NCBI GenBank assembly: GCA_949130495.1
Contig: OX422221.1
Coordinates: forward strand, 477,543,159 to 477,607,158
Reading direction: 5' to 3'
Length of the DNA stretch: 64,000 bases
Origin: Sambucus nigra
Taxonomy: Eukaryota; Streptophyta; Magnoliopsida; Dipsacales; Adoxaceae
Shown here piece by piece: positions 11,554 to 24,799 of this stretch. Within the stretch, counting starts at the first letter, position 1; each line of letters starts with the position of its first letter. Position numbers and translations under genes: made by a program. The notes under the pieces are model-generated. The model saw only the letters and a list, made by a program, of their open reading frames with translations. It made no database searches and was not told the origin of the DNA.

Positions 11554-11719
11554 GAGGGAACAAAAATGAGGGAAAAAAGAGTGGCTAAGCCTTTTTGTAA
11601 TAATAACACTTGTCACGGTCAAAGGCCGTGACAAAAAATGCGTATTTTTTTGTCACGGACTTTGACCGTGACAAGGGTGGCTGGTTGAAGGGTGTTATTT
11701 TAGCCTTTTTGGTGTGGTG
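11285..11719. mobile_element. CACTA right terminus with palindromic subterminal repeats
   Basis: The sequence repeats the layout of the right end of the CACTA element at 43422-47020. A CA-rich tract comes first, then paired inverted copies of GTCACGGTCAAAGGCC/GTGACA at 11596-11680, then ACAAGGGTGGC(T/C)GG. It finishes with TTTTTGGTGTGGTG, the complement of a CACCACACCAAAAA end. No matching left end was found. It could be the end of the element that held the TNP2 pseudogene at 5741-9176, or a separate remnant. ORFs in the CA/GA tracts are repeat artefacts. Confidence 0.65.
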
Positions 11720-13035
11720 TGGTGTGATGTTATGGCTCAATGATTTTATGGATTATCAAAGGATAAATGAGGTATATATAGGCTGAGATGTCTCTCAATG
11801 AACCTTAGGGTTATTAAATGCTCGGTCAAACTACCATACCTAACATGTTAATAGCATTAAATGTTGATTGAAATTCTCGAGTGATCGTCGTTTTGTCAGT
11901 TGGCATAGCAGAGTGTCAGTACCTTTACGACCAATTGCTCACTAAACCGTCGCTGTACTCTGGTCAATTTGATTTGACATGTGTTAGATATGGTATGACG
12001 TCACACCAATCTTTTATGGAAAGAAACTATTTTTGGCACCAAAACTCTGTGGTTGAGAATAGGTTTAGCCATGGTTGCTCGAGTAATATTCATTCGCGCT
12101 AAGCTAGGTATTTTACCAAGTGTATCTAAAATTATTAAGTTTAATGCCTTAATTCCTTGCTATCTACCCTCCAAACCAATTCCCTCGAGGATTCCCAAAA
12201 TGAGTTTCCTCGATATAGCTTGAAAGCTCTCCCAGATCCTGTCAAGCCTGGTTCATCTATGGTACCAAGTAACCTCACAAATATTACAATACAAAATATA
12301 ATTATAATAAAATAGACAAAAATACATGGTGGATCAACTAGATTCTTTTGCAAGGCTTCATTAGTCTTGTGATTAAACTCCATTTTGTCTTGATCTTGTC
12401 ATTAATCACTTAATGAGGAGATTTATCTCTAAGTGATGAGGATTATATTTAAGTCCCTCCTACACTAAAAATAAGGATGTTCTAATAAAAGAATTATAAG
12501 ATAAAAATAAAATAAACAAATTTTACTATTGAGTATTATGTGGGCTCATTAAAAGTTAGATCGACCTTTATGTACTAATTTAGTGGGTATATCCAAAATA
12601 AGGACTGTGACTTAAAAGATATCAAAGAGACTTATTTTCTCTTTAACCATCCAAACGATGACTCCCATGTTGAAATTGAAAGACTAATCTCACAAATAAA
12701 ATTCTACATGTACTTTCAAATCATTCCTTCAAACTATATTGTGCTTAGTTGTCAGAAAATTATTGGTTTATGTATCGATTTCACTTGGAGTTCATTCAAA
12801 AATCAGCCACTAATTTTCTGATAACCAAACATGATATGGTTACTAGTAAACATTTATAAGCAACTTATATACAATGTGCCCTTATTTAAAAATGAGTTAA
12901 CAAATCAACCTTGTAATATAAAGCAAAAATTATAAAATGCCAATCATGCCTTGCACGTCTATCTCTATAGACTCTCTCAAGTTTGTAGTTTAAGTTTGTT
13001 TTTTCAACCCAGCACATCTCCCATGTCTCTCTATC
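11720..13035. other. Intergenic sequence, no gene seen
   Basis: No supported gene occurs. A short inverted repeat at 12743-12831 pairs GCTTAGTTGTCAGAAAATTA with the complement of CTAATTTTCTGATAACCAAA and may be a tiny MITE. The rest is unannotated. Confidence 0.5.
12743..12831. repeat. Short inverted-repeat (MITE-like) hairpin
   Basis: Arms of about 25 nt (GCTTAGTTGTCAGAAAATTA left; GTTTGGTTATCAGAAAATTA on the opposite strand, right) enclose about 40 bp. There are a few mismatches. Confidence 0.5.
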
Positions 13036-13099
<64 letters not shown>

Positions 13100-13118
13100 G
13101 TGTGTGTGTGTGTGTGTT
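13036..13118. repeat. (AT)n(GT)n microsatellite
   Basis: About 60 bp of alternating AT is followed by about 20 bp of GT repeats, roughly 860 bp upstream of the kinase start codon. Confidence 0.95.
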
Positions 13119-13976
13119 GGAGAAGAGCAAAATGAAAATGCATGCAAGTAATGTAATTCTTTTACGTAAAAGGTTAACTCATGCAGACTGTCAAAACCCT
13201 TAAAAACCATGGGTGTATCGCATTTTTAGGACCCCTCAAATTCTCTCTCTCTTTCTCTCTCTTTCCAACTCAGAAAACCAATGGATGAACAATCTTCAAT
13301 ATCACTACCCTCTATTTTTCTCCTACTTTTTTATTTTTCCCATTTTCCGTTACTCTGTTAATTTTCCCGTTATAATTTTATTCATTTTTTTAGTTACTAA
13401 TGTTATAAACTGTTGAATATCAATCAAAGCAAAAATTTGGCCAACCAGAATCTCCAGCCTCGACCAGAACTCCTGCATCAATCAAAGAATACATATACGT
13501 ATATATGTAATTATTTTATGTATGTATATATATTTATATATGTAATGCAAGATTTCTGGTCTGGGTTTTTGTCCATTTGATCCATATTGGTTGTTCTATA
13601 GAATTTTCTTTCCTTTCTTTGATTTTTGGAATACATTTTTAAGATTTTATTTTGTTTTCAAAGATACAATATTTTCCATTTCAATTCATTTAAAATTGCT
13701 TTTATATTGTGTCCTCGTGTTGGATTCGAGTTTCTTGAGAATTGAGTGAAATTTTTTAGTTTTGATACCAAAGGGTGGCATAATTTTATGGGGAAGCTTA
13801 TGGGTTTTGGTTCATTTTGCGTAAACCGATGATCGATTCCAATGTAATTTCGTCGTGATATTGAATAATATGAAGTCTCCTATAGATTGTAAAACTTGGG
13901 TTTGGGTTTGGGTTTGTAAAGGTTGATACAAAGATTTGCACCTTGCTTATTTGATACAAGGGGTGTTTGGCAAAGA

Positions 13977-16900
13977 ATGGGCTGCCTTTGCTCTAAAGGG
14001 ACCCCTGCAAACGATTACGTAGCCGAAAATGAGAGGAAGAAAGAGGAAAAAGAGCTCAATAAAGGATCAGTACAAGTGGTTGCTCCTTCAATCAGAGAGG
14101 AGGTTATGCTTGATTTATCTAAAGGGAGAACTAATGGTTCTAGTCATTCAGTACCTAAGCCAGCAACACAAGTTAATAGAGGCTCTGCAAAGGAAGAGGA
14201 TGATAAGAAAACGAGAATTGTCGAAAGGCCTAAGAAAGGGCAGCATCAAAGACGGGCAACGATTGATATGGCAGTCGATGGAGTTGATCGGATAATTAGC
14301 ATGCCAAATAGTGTTGAAGGTGAACAGATTGTAGCAGGGTGGCCGTCGTGGTTAACTTCGGTTGCGGGTGAGGCCATACAAGGGTGGGTCCCGCGAAGTG
14401 CCGAATCGTTTGAGAAGTTAAACAAAGTCAGTTCTATAGCTTTCTTGATATGCCTCTTTTATAATGCTCAATTCAATTCCTTTTTTTAGCTTGCGTTGTG
14501 CTTGTAATTGTAGTTGACCTTATTTAGCTGTTTATGATTTAGGTTGATGTTGCTGTCTTAACTTTTGGTTCAATAGCATTTTAAATTGCCTATTTTACAT
14601 GAGAATTTATATTCAATTGAATTCAATTGTATGTTTTTGGATACATGGTTGTAATTGCAGTTCATCAATTCACCGACTTATGATTTACATTGATGTCTTA
14701 TTAGTTTGTCCATTTCATAGAATCTTGAGAATATTTTTCAATTGAAATGCCCTGCAGCCTTTGTTTAAGTTTATTATTAAGTTTGAATGGTAGTTAAAAA
14801 TCATGTCGGGAGATTCAGTTACTTCAGGTCTAAAGGGAATTGGATAACTATGATTAATATGATATCTTTGTAGCACCTTGATGTCCCAAACAGAACAAAA
14901 AAAATAACCTAACATCTCTGAGCTAAGAGGTGCGCGATTTCAAGCAATATGTATATATAAGAGGTTTCCAATATGGAATCATATACATATAGTAGGCATA
15001 TAAACCTTAGGGGCCATAGGGTACCATCACCCCACTTGAATCTCCCTCCTTTCATAACCAAACCTAAAATTTCTCAAGTACCTCAATGCATACCACTCCA
15101 CTAAGGCTCGAAAATGGGGGCATCAATAGTCGAAACTTCTTAAGAGGCAAAGCACAAACCATTGACAGACAAGGCAAAACATGTTTTCTAAACCTATCTT
15201 GTCGGGATTCCTTGATTATTAATATTGTGATTAGCTCAAGTCAGACATTACTTAAGGGGGCTGCGGGGCTCAGTCAAATCCCCTTCTTCAGGGGTTTCGA
15301 GAGGAGGGGTTGTTAGGGTTATACGTTAACCACCTCAAGGTGAGAAATAGGGAACCGCCTTGGACACAACCCTTTGGAACCCTACTTCACCTCACCTTAA
15401 AAACCTTTGAGACCTACCCCATAAAAGGCCATTGATATCCTATAAACATCCCCAGGTAAAATTTATTAACCTCATATTAGAAGTGAATCATCTGTAAAGA
15501 TACCTCTCTTTTATGTCACCTCATGCCCCATTAGCCCAACCGCGAGTCTCTATGTGATAAGCGATCACTTCTCATATAATGCACTCAACACTCACATTGA
15601 GGAGCATTTTCTTTAGTCCAGCCCAGCTACTAAGTAGCGTCATACACATTAACTCTCAGATTATGAAAGGCCTTTCTACTTCCTCAAGAACTTTACACCT
15701 GACAGTTTCTGAAGTAAAATTAACTAGGCATACGATACACCTCTTAATCACATAATATGTTTAACTATACCAGTTTGGATAGGATGAATATAAGTTTTAA
15801 TATAGAAAAATGTGACTTCTCTCCATTCACATGGGTGGAATTAGAATGAACTTGCCATTGCCAACATTATCAAGTCATTTGTTTTTGGTTCAGCTCTTGC
15901 ACACAATGCACTATATATTTGCTGTAGGACATGGTTTATGAGTGTGAGCTTGACTCTTACATATTGTTATGGAAAATAAGTTTTTGATTCCATGATTAGT
16001 TGATGATATTGATATGTTAGTTTCATGTGATATTTTATTTACGCAGATTGGCCAAGGAACCTATAGTAGTGTTTACAAGGCCCGTGACCTTAACACTAAT
16101 AAAATTGTTGCCATGAAGAAAGTACGCTTTGTTAACATGGATCCAGAAAGTGTTCGTTTTATGGCTAGGGAAATTTGTATTTTGCGCAGACTAGACCACC
16201 CAAATGTCATGAAGCTCGAGGCTCTGGTCACTTCAAGGATGTCAGGCAGCTTGTATCTTGTGTTTGAGTACATGGAGCATGATCTTGCTGGGCTTGCAGC
16301 TTCACCTAAGATCAAGTTCACCGAACCACAGGTAAAAAGTTCTCTTCTTGTTTGGAGATATTTCGATGTAATACATCATTTAGATCATAAGATTTTTATG
16401 CAAAGGGTGAACCTATCTATCCTCTCAGAACTTTTGATGAACATTTTTATTAAGGACATTGGTGCACCATATATAGCTCTACCTCGCTCATTCACGCTTT
16501 GACAGTTAAAGAGCATAATGAATTTCTTTACATTATATTGTTAATGTCTTACGTTCTCTTCCCCACCCGGCCACCAATAAAAGTAATTGATGTTGATATT
16601 AGATAAACCACTGCTTTCATAATAATTAGACCTATTTATAATTGAGACGTTTTATTTTAGATCTGTGATGATGCTAATATTTGACAGTCCCCTGTTATAG
16701 GGGGTTAATTTTAATTTTATGAAAACAGCTGTTTTGTCTAATAAGAGCATTATCACAGGGGTAATTCTGAAAAGACAAAAATAAATTGAAAATAGGTGGT
16801 TAAGTTTTATGATAACAAGGAGTTCCTATAATATCAGCATTATCACATGGACTAACTTTGAAAAAATGCACAAACAAAATGATAATCACATACTGCTAGT

Positions 16901-19900
16901 TGTTTAAGGTTGTTGGCTATTTTGTGTCCTTTTCTATTCCACAAATAATGAGCTAAACTTCTCATTCAAGAGATTAAATTTATACTTCATTTATACCTTA
17001 ACCTTGATAGGAAGATAGATCCAATGACTAAATTTACTATCTAACTATCCTGCATTATCATTTACTTTATATTGAATATTTGCACTGCACATGTAGATTA
17101 AATGTTATATGCAACAATTATTTCGAGGCCTCGAACACTGCCATAGTCGTGGGATCCTACATCGAGACATCAAGGGTTCAAATCTTCTAATTGACAATAA
17201 TGGAGTTCTGAAGATTGCAGACTTTGGGCTAGCTAATTTTTTTCAACCGGACCAAAAGCAGCCATTGACTAGTCGCGTTGTAACTCTGTGGTATAGGGCT
17301 CCTGAGCTTTTGCTTGGTGCAACAGAGTATGGAGTTGCTATTGATATGTGGAGTGCTGGTTGCATACTCGCAGAATTGTTTTATGGGAAGCCTATAATGC
17401 CAGGAAGAACGGAGGTAATTTGATTTGCTAATGATTTTGACTTTCACCCTCAATTTCCTTCCAACTTTTTCATGTTAAAATGACCTTTTTTTTAATTTAC
17501 ACTTTTCTTGTTAAGCAATATATACTTTACTAAAGTCTCATGTCTTGTAAGTTTTCCTTCACAATAAAACAAATATGTTGCAGAAAATTTGAATGGCTCA
17601 TTAAAGATAATGATCTGGTTACCTCATTAAAGATAATGATTTTCTTATGTTCGAAACTACAAAGAAAAAGTTTTATCCACGAGAATGGAATCATGATAGA
17701 AGAAATTTCTTCCCAAAAATTTATTTCTTGCTACGATTAATCTATACACAGTGGAATAGAGGACAATATCACAATCTCTCTAAACCATAATATTATTATT
17801 CACAATGTTAGGATCATAAAGGGAGGCAATAGACTCTATTTATGCTAAAATACCTAGAGTCCTAATTAAGGTAGTAAACTAATCAAAATGAATTAAATAT
17901 GAACAAGAAACAATTTCAAGAAATCCTAATCTAAAGAGATCTCCTATAATATCATCTAAAAACCCAAAACAAATTAAATACGCATATCCCCCACACCACC
18001 ATCACTACCACCACCACTTATTCTACTCAGTTACTGTTCATGAGGCCCGTCGTGCACGTCATAGTGGATGATTGTATTTTTTTCCTTTTTTTGATATTTA
18101 ATTCAACTAGACATACTTTATTGACACACTTTTTGTGACATTTTGAGGTGTTTTTAATGCATTGGTTGATGTGTGGAGTGTTTATATCTTACAAAGTTTG
18201 ACTGACCAATCAATTAAAGACATGTCAGTGTGTCACTTAAAGTGTGTCATTAAAGTGTGTCCCATAGAATTACTCAAATGCTCATAAATATTTGTGGGGA
18301 GTGTATTAAAAAACAATTTGTTTAGTATTATAAACTTGGTTGTCCCACCACACTAAATATGAAAATACATCACCATCATCCTTTCCACCCTTTCATGGCT
18401 CCGAACCTAACTGATTTGTGACATACTGGTGGATATGAAGATTTTTGCCAGGGCTGTAACCCCTTCACTTTGCATTTGTACCTCAACAGACTGAAGATTT
18501 TTTGAATTGGAAGTGACTCCATTTATCAAGAATTGACAATTCAATTTCTTATCTTCTATTATAGCTATTATATTCTTTTTGACGTTTCTTAACAAACATC
18601 ATATGCTGCTGCTAAGTTCCCAACTTTTCCCAGAATTGATCCCGCAACGTAATTGATCTTGATCATACTCCACCTTATCATCATGTTTAAATGTTATACT
18701 TTGGGCTGTCTAGTTCTGGTTTGAGAAATAATTATTTATCTATGGACTATGCTTACAGTTGAGTTGTGTTGCATGATAGAATAAGCTCAACCATATTATA
18801 CACCGTGAGCTAAATTCAAACTATTTTACTCTAATTTCTTTGTTAGTTTTCATAAAGTGCATTTTGTAGTTCGTAGAATGAGAAATATCTTAATTTCTAA
18901 TTGAGATAATATAAATCATTCTCAGGTTGAGCAAATGCACAAGATTTTCAAGCTTTGTGGCTCTCCTTCTGAGGAGTACTGGAGGAAATCAAAATTGCCA
19001 CATGCCACTAGTTTTAAGCCTCATCATCCTTATAGGCGGCATGTTGCCGAATCATTCAAGGACTTCCCACCTTCAGCTTTGTCTCTCGTAGATGTTCTCC
19101 TCGCGATAGAACCAGAGGAACGGGGTTCATCCATTTCTGCACTTAATAGTGAGGTAATTTTGAATTTTGACTTTTCTGCCTTTACCAATATATATATTTT
19201 GTTAAACAAGAACCATCAATTTTTTTCTGATTAATTTCCAAAAACTCACAAACTTGAACTGACGTGAGACACGTTACCGTGGTTTGAATCTAGAATGATA
19301 TATTTACATAATAACAATGACTAAATTTGTGTAAGGAATGAGACATAGATTTTCCCCTCTAAAGAAAGGTGAGAGGATGGATATTCAAGCGGTTCCCCAC
19401 TAAGCAAAGTGCCTTGTCAATTGGATGTCAAATCTATGGGTTTATCATTCTGAATGTTGATAACTTTGGATTTCTTCTTTCTTGTGTAAATTCAACGTTC
19501 TTCACCACACACACTAAATAAATAAACTTCCCCAGCATCCAAATAGACTAAGAAAAAATCTACCTGACAATTTTGAAGCCATTAAGGATGATTTAGTATT
19601 TCACTTTTGGAATTACTATTTTGAGATTCATAAATGTTTCTTTAATCTTTGGAAGATTTGTGAGGTGGTAGCACACTAATGAAAAAGATGAATCATTCTG
19701 TGCTAGTAGCATTTGTGGCAAATCCTTCTAGTATTTGACTTCCTAACCAAGCATTTATAACATCATGCGGCTGCTCCTAATTAAGTAAAGAATGATGAAT
19801 CATTATGCACATCACGAATATCATAGATAATTACCTAATTGTTACAAGTAATCTCTTGTTGAATGGTATAGTTTTGTATCTCGGGTATGCTTCACAGTTC

Positions 19901-22900
19901 ATTACTAAATCATATTTTTTTTCTTTCTCAAGTTCTTGTACTTCTTTGCTGATAGTATTTTAAATACTTTCGTGTAGAAACTAGTTCTTGAACTTCATAA
20001 TGATTTTTAGTAAATGGTGTGTGTGTTCGTGGTGGTTGTGTGTGTGTGTGGTTGGGGTTTAAGAGGGGGGGGGAGTGTCGGGTCAGTCAGTGGCTGCTAA
20101 TTAATTCATCTGATCTGCTCAGTAGTGCAGATTTGATTAAACATCCTAAGTTAGGATATTTTTCTCTCTTTATGGTTCATTGCCAATATGCTAACCACAT
20201 CTTTGATTTTTCGTCCTCTTTTCAGTTCTTCACTACAAGTCCGCATCCTTGTGATCCATCTAGTTTACCAAAATATCCTCCAAGCAAGGAATTCGACGCA
20301 AAGCTTCGAGATGAGGAAGCAAGAAGGTATGCCCTACGATGCCTTTATTTATTTTCAATTTTAAGTTGTACAATAAATGTCTCAATGCATCAGCATCTCT
20401 TTGTTTGAATGATATGATACCCTTCTATTCAAGGTTCCGACATTTGGATAATAGTTCGGAGCTAGATTTAAATAATTGTAAGTTCTGGCAACCAATCCAG
20501 GGTGTTTAGGTTTCTTCATATTGTTATAGTTATCGTCTCGCGGTAGTGGTAATATTTGTGGTTTAATTTGTTTTCTTAAAAACCTATCTTATCTTCTGTT
20601 TTCCTGATTCCACTTTACAAGACTTGAAATTTTCTCGAGACTTTTGTTTACATATTCTTCATTATATTTCCAGAAGAAAAGCTGAAGCTGTCAGTGTACG
20701 TCCCAGCCAATCCAAGGGTATTCCTACACCAGAATTTGATACTCAGGTGCACATCTCTCTATATGAATAATGTTTAGCCTTTTCAATAAATATCGATCAT
20801 CGCTCATTTGTTTTACTTAAAACTCAGCATGGACAGTCAAATAAAAGCATCAGTGTAAAGTACATTCCCCAAGAGGATAGTGGGACCGGATTCCCGATTG
20901 AGCCACCCAGAGGAATAGTGAAGAACGGTTACTCGCATTCTAGCTCTATGATTCACCCGAGTGCAGTAGGATACACGCGTACTAGGAAAGTAAGTGGGAA
21001 TACGGGTCAGATGAGTATGGGGAGGACGTATGGATCTTCACACGCATCTGATTTGACAAGGCAGAAATCGAGCATGCGTCAAGTAGCGGTGGACCCATCC
21101 AACGATCATCATAAGAAGGATGAAAGGGCAACTAGCAAGGAAAGTATGGTAAGAATTTGGTATTCTTAGTTCTTATTTCTTCTTTGGATTTAAAAAAAAA
21201 GGAGCTATTGAGCTGTTTGCAAATACACTCCTAATGTATTATTACTACTAAGTCCCTACCCAAGGAAAAACTGAAAAAAACCCTCTTAAGAGGCGCTAAA
21301 AAGGTCGCTGAAAGGGATATTTGCAACTTTTAGGAAAACTTCAGGGAGTTTTTCGCCTTAATATTACCGGGGTTATTTGTCAAAAGCTCAATAGTTTAGA
21401 CTTTTTTTTCTTCGCATTTTTCCCTTCTTTTTTTCTTCAGGTCAAAATAAATAACTGAAACATAGGGCATGAATTCACCCCAATTATCTCTACGTTGTCG
21501 TAAATAGCATACTCTGGTTCAGAACTTCTGCATTCTCTTCTATAATATCACGAGAATTTCATTAACATATCATAAAATTAATAATTCCAATTAAATTATT
21601 ATTATGCATTTTTCAATGTTTACCTTGTTTAACCAACTAATGAAGTTCTATCCTGGACATGCATATACACGTCAATGCAGGTAAATAGATATAAAATAAC
21701 AATGATCACCAATGTCTATCATATTTTGTTGTTTAGATAGCAGAGTAATTTGTATATAAAATGTGGATCGTTATAGTGTATATATAACAAATCCTTTTTC
21801 CAAATATATACATAAAACCCTATTTGAAAAGGATGAGATTGACTAACTTTTGCAAAACTATGTAAATGTCAAAATCTTGGTATGAATCCAATCTAACACC
21901 AGCACCCATACATTGGCTGTACCAGCACTGGTAGTGGCCTTTTTTACATGAAATTATACTCCTAAGAAATGACATGTAAAATATGTTTTCTAGGGTTTGG
22001 TAGAGGTATAACAAGGGACTTTTATTGGCTTTAAGGAAAATCTAGAGATTCTTTGGTTTACTGGGTACTGGGTTATCTTTAGGGTAGCAAAGGTTGAAGC
22101 TTTGAGGAGGGGATAATTGGAGTTCTTAAAGTAAAGGATTTAGAGCTGGGGCAAAAGGGTTTTCAATTTTGGTTGCATGTATAACTTTTGGAAATATATG
22201 GGCAGAACAAGTTAGGGTGAAGAACTTCTAGGAATTGCTTCTAACTTCCTTGGAAAAAGAGATAAAAGTCTATGAATTACTCCTAAAATATGTAGGCATT
22301 GTACCTAGGAGTAATATTCATCATACAATCCCAAGAAAGCATAATACTTGAAAATTTATCTTTTGTTCTCTATCGATATGTAAGCAAGCATTACATAGCT
22401 TTTATTTTATATAATCTCTAGAGTTTTAGGCCTCCTAGCTCACTAGTCCTAGGATTTTGACTCCTAATTCCGAAGCTAAAGATGATGTGCTCAGATCCAT
22501 TAAAGGGTTAAAGGTAATTTGTTAATTTGTTTTAATGTCTATGCTAGTAGGTTAAGGGATATACCTCTAAAATGTACACTAGCTAGCAAAGGTAGATAGA
22601 TCTTTTATCGTTTATTAGTGTTTCCATTGGGCTCACGCCAACAACTCGGGAAAAGAGAGGGATTTGAGGTGTGGACTGACCAAACCCAACGTCATCCTGA
22701 TTCCTGACCCTTCTTCTCTCCTGGGTTTGTCCTATGACCCAACGCAACCAACTACTCATCCTCTGTGGCCCCCGTCACTGTAGCGTACAACCACTACTGC
22801 TACCAGCGTTCCGTCCATCTGGAATCCCTGCTGCTTCTCCGTGGCTGATGAGGAACCTTCACAAGTCGGTATAATTGCATACTACTTTCTTTTCTAATTT

Positions 22901-24725
22901 TGAGGAGGAAGGTTAGATCACACGTACAAAGTTCAGGGATGTTAAGCTCTTTGATTCAGTAAAGATGAGACTAAATCTAGGAGAAGTCTTCGATATCTTT
23001 ATTGATATTGGTGGGGATTCATACTAAGTTGTGCATTAAAGATTCTAACTATGCTGGTGACTTCTTCCCAATCTTGGGGCACGTAGATATTTTTGCAGTG
23101 TTTCCTTGAGTGACCGCATCTGATTGTTTGGGTGTGGTTTGGTTTGCATGGTGGACCCTGTTTGAGGTGTTTTTGAATCCTGTTGTATCATTGGGCTGCA
23201 AGGTTTAGCTCTGAAGAAGCTTGTTATGGGTGCTGCATTAAATGCTTAGTGGGATTTCTCTCCTGAGATAATTGTGTTATTCTTTTCCTCATACCGTAAC
23301 GTTTTGGGAAAGGGGTTGTGTTCTCTAACCGTGGGTTTGATTTTGGCGGAGAACGTTTTCATTTTGCTAGTATATATGCCGAAAGTTTACTTGAGGGCTC
23401 CCTTGTCAAGTTTGGGACTGAAGCCTATTCATGACCCTACTGTACTGAAGACGAGCTTTCTCAACCGGGGGAAAGCGATGTATACGAATCCACTAGGGGC
23501 ATTAAATGTAATCTAGTAGAATAAGAGATATTCCTTTGGAATATCCGCTAGTTAATCTGAGGGGACACAGGTTTTTTTGTGTTAGTGTTGTTCTAGTTTC
23601 GTTGGCACACTTTCCTGGGCTGGCCTATAAATATGATGTATGGCCTCTTTGTATTCACCTTGAATCTTTTTGCGAATAGAATGATAGAGATGGCTGCAAC
23701 CCTATTTCCTGATTGTATCTATGCCTCTGCTAATTTACATCAAAGGAACGTTGACTAAGGAAGTCTAGCAAAAACGGGATTTACCAATCTACCCTTGACC
23801 AATAATAAGAGCACTTGTATATAACTAAACCAACAGCTAACTATATGTGACCTACAACTTAGACTTGTTAGACTCATAGCTAATCATGCTAATTCCAAAG
23901 TGGGTCACAATAATCTGGCATATGCCAAATTATGTTTCAGCCTTTAAATTACCCTTTCCATACGTCCTGTCCCTGTGACCTATACTATCAGTTTTGAACA
24001 CTTTTGACTAGATGGGTTCTGCATAATTGTGAGATTGTTGTGCAAAGGAGTACTAGGCCAAAGCCTCATATTGCTAGTATTGTTAAATTGAATACAGGCG
24101 GGAAATTACTAGTGTAACTCTCATATGTGTTTTCAAGACCTTTAAGATTATATCAATCCACTATACATTCATATACACATGCTAGGCTACTATTTTCAGT
24201 GATCCTACCATTACCACTAAGCTGGCTGAGTTTCCTATTGGTTAGTTGGTTTATCTTTATCATTGATAGATATATGTCAACAAATACTCTTTTTTATTCT
24301 TTTTGGAGAGTTGTACACGTGCTTTTACATATACATATATGCTGATTTAAAAACATACTTATAATTGTACTCCTTGTTTGAAATGTTGTAAGATTAGAGT
24401 TTAGAGTCTTCTTTGAAAAGTTAATAAACCTAGTTTTCTATTTCCTTTTCTCTTTTAGTATTGTAAGATTAGAGTTTAAAATTAAATTTTTTATACACAT
24501 GCTTATATCTTTAATTCTTTTTAGCTCTCTCGATAATCTACAAAATTTACCTTCTTTTGTGTGTGATTTCAGGGCTATGTACCAAAGAGAAATAGGATCC
24601 TTTGCTCCGGACCGTTGATGCCTCCTGGGGGAAACATGGAAGACATGCTGAAAGAGCATGAGAGACAAATTCAAGAGGCGGTTCGCAAAGCTCGAATCGA
24701 CAAAGCCAGGACCAGAAGGAACTGA
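13977..24725 (+). CDS. CDK-like Ser/Thr protein kinase, N-myristoylated, plant At1g54610/IBS1-type; complete
   Basis: Eight coding exons join in frame: 13977-14426, 16047-16331, 17097-17414, 18926-19153, 20226-20326, 20674-20746, 20828-21148 and 24573-24725. All introns are GT-AG, and the protein has about 642 residues. The start at 13977 is chosen because MGCLCSKG gives a myristoylation Gly2 and acylation cysteines 3 and 5, typical of this plant CDK-like subfamily. An in-frame ATG at 13923 would bury that motif. The N-terminal 140 residues are basic and charged, then WPSWLTSVAGEAIQGWVPR leads into the kinase domain. Motifs are P-loop GQGTYS (about 152), Lys174 in VAMKK, HRDIKGSN with Asp269, DFGLA with Asp287 and APE. 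The PSTAIRE-equivalent helix reads PESVRFMAREI. The C-terminal tail (exons 5-8) is the usual basic, low-complexity extension ending MLKEHERQIQEAVRKARIDK. The family acts at membranes; its substrates are largely unknown. The 3.4 kb last intron is unusually long. Confidence 0.93.
14427..16046 (+). other. Kinase intron 1, holding an unassigned insertion-like segment
   Basis: Donor GTCAGT follows AACAAA, and acceptor ACGCAG precedes ATTGGCC. The stretch at about 14930-15760 is more GC-rich than the rest of the intron and has no coding signal for a host protein. It looks like inserted repeat DNA, but no termini or target duplication were found. Confidence 0.5.
18109..18262. mobile_element. MITE in kinase intron 3
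   Basis: Ends are inverted: AGACATACTTTATTGACACA at the left, and GGGACACACTTTAATGACAC reading inward from the right on the other strand. The unit is about 154 bp without coding capacity. It lies well inside the 17415-18925 intron, away from splice sites. Confidence 0.6.
21205..21394. mobile_element. MITE in kinase intron 7
   Basis: Inverted ends of about 24 nt begin CTATTGAGCTGTTTGCAAAT at the left and CTATTGAGCTTTTGACAAAT on the opposite strand at the right. They enclose about 140 bp. The element starts 56 bp after the exon 7 donor (GTAAGA). Confidence 0.6.
21395..24572 (+). other. Remainder of kinase intron 7, no gene seen
   Basis: The intron is 3.4 kb, against 81-1620 bp for the others. 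Within it, CTATAAATA near 23624, followed by GTATTCACC and a TTACATCA at about 23740, resembles the promoter-to-end part of an LTR. No opposite LTR or clear start was found. No host coding sequence was recognised. Confidence 0.4.
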
Positions 24726-24799
24726 TATGCGTAATGGGGCCCACTCCAACTTGTCAAACACTGACGTAAGGTAGAAAAATGTTTTTACATATATAGGTA

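Noticed and set aside
11240..11609. Overlapping open frames on both strands in the CA- and GA-rich tract
   Set aside because: They are translations of microsatellites (His-Thr and Ser-Leu repeats) within a CACTA end and show no protein-like composition.
12886..13151. Open frames across the (AT)n(GT)n tract
   Set aside because: Tyr-Ile repeats come from the dinucleotide run; there is no support for coding.
13893..13918. GGGTTT repeats resembling a telomeric motif in the kinase leader
   Set aside because: The unit is TTGGGT, not the plant telomere TTTAGGG, and there are only three copies; treated as simple sequence.
13923..13976. Upstream in-frame ATG for the kinase
   Set aside because: It would place 18 residues before MGCLCS and abolish the myristoylation signal typical of this subfamily.
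23274..23516. 80-codon frame in kinase intron 7
   Set aside because: No recognised domain, no splice context, and it lies inside an intron with LTR-like remnants.
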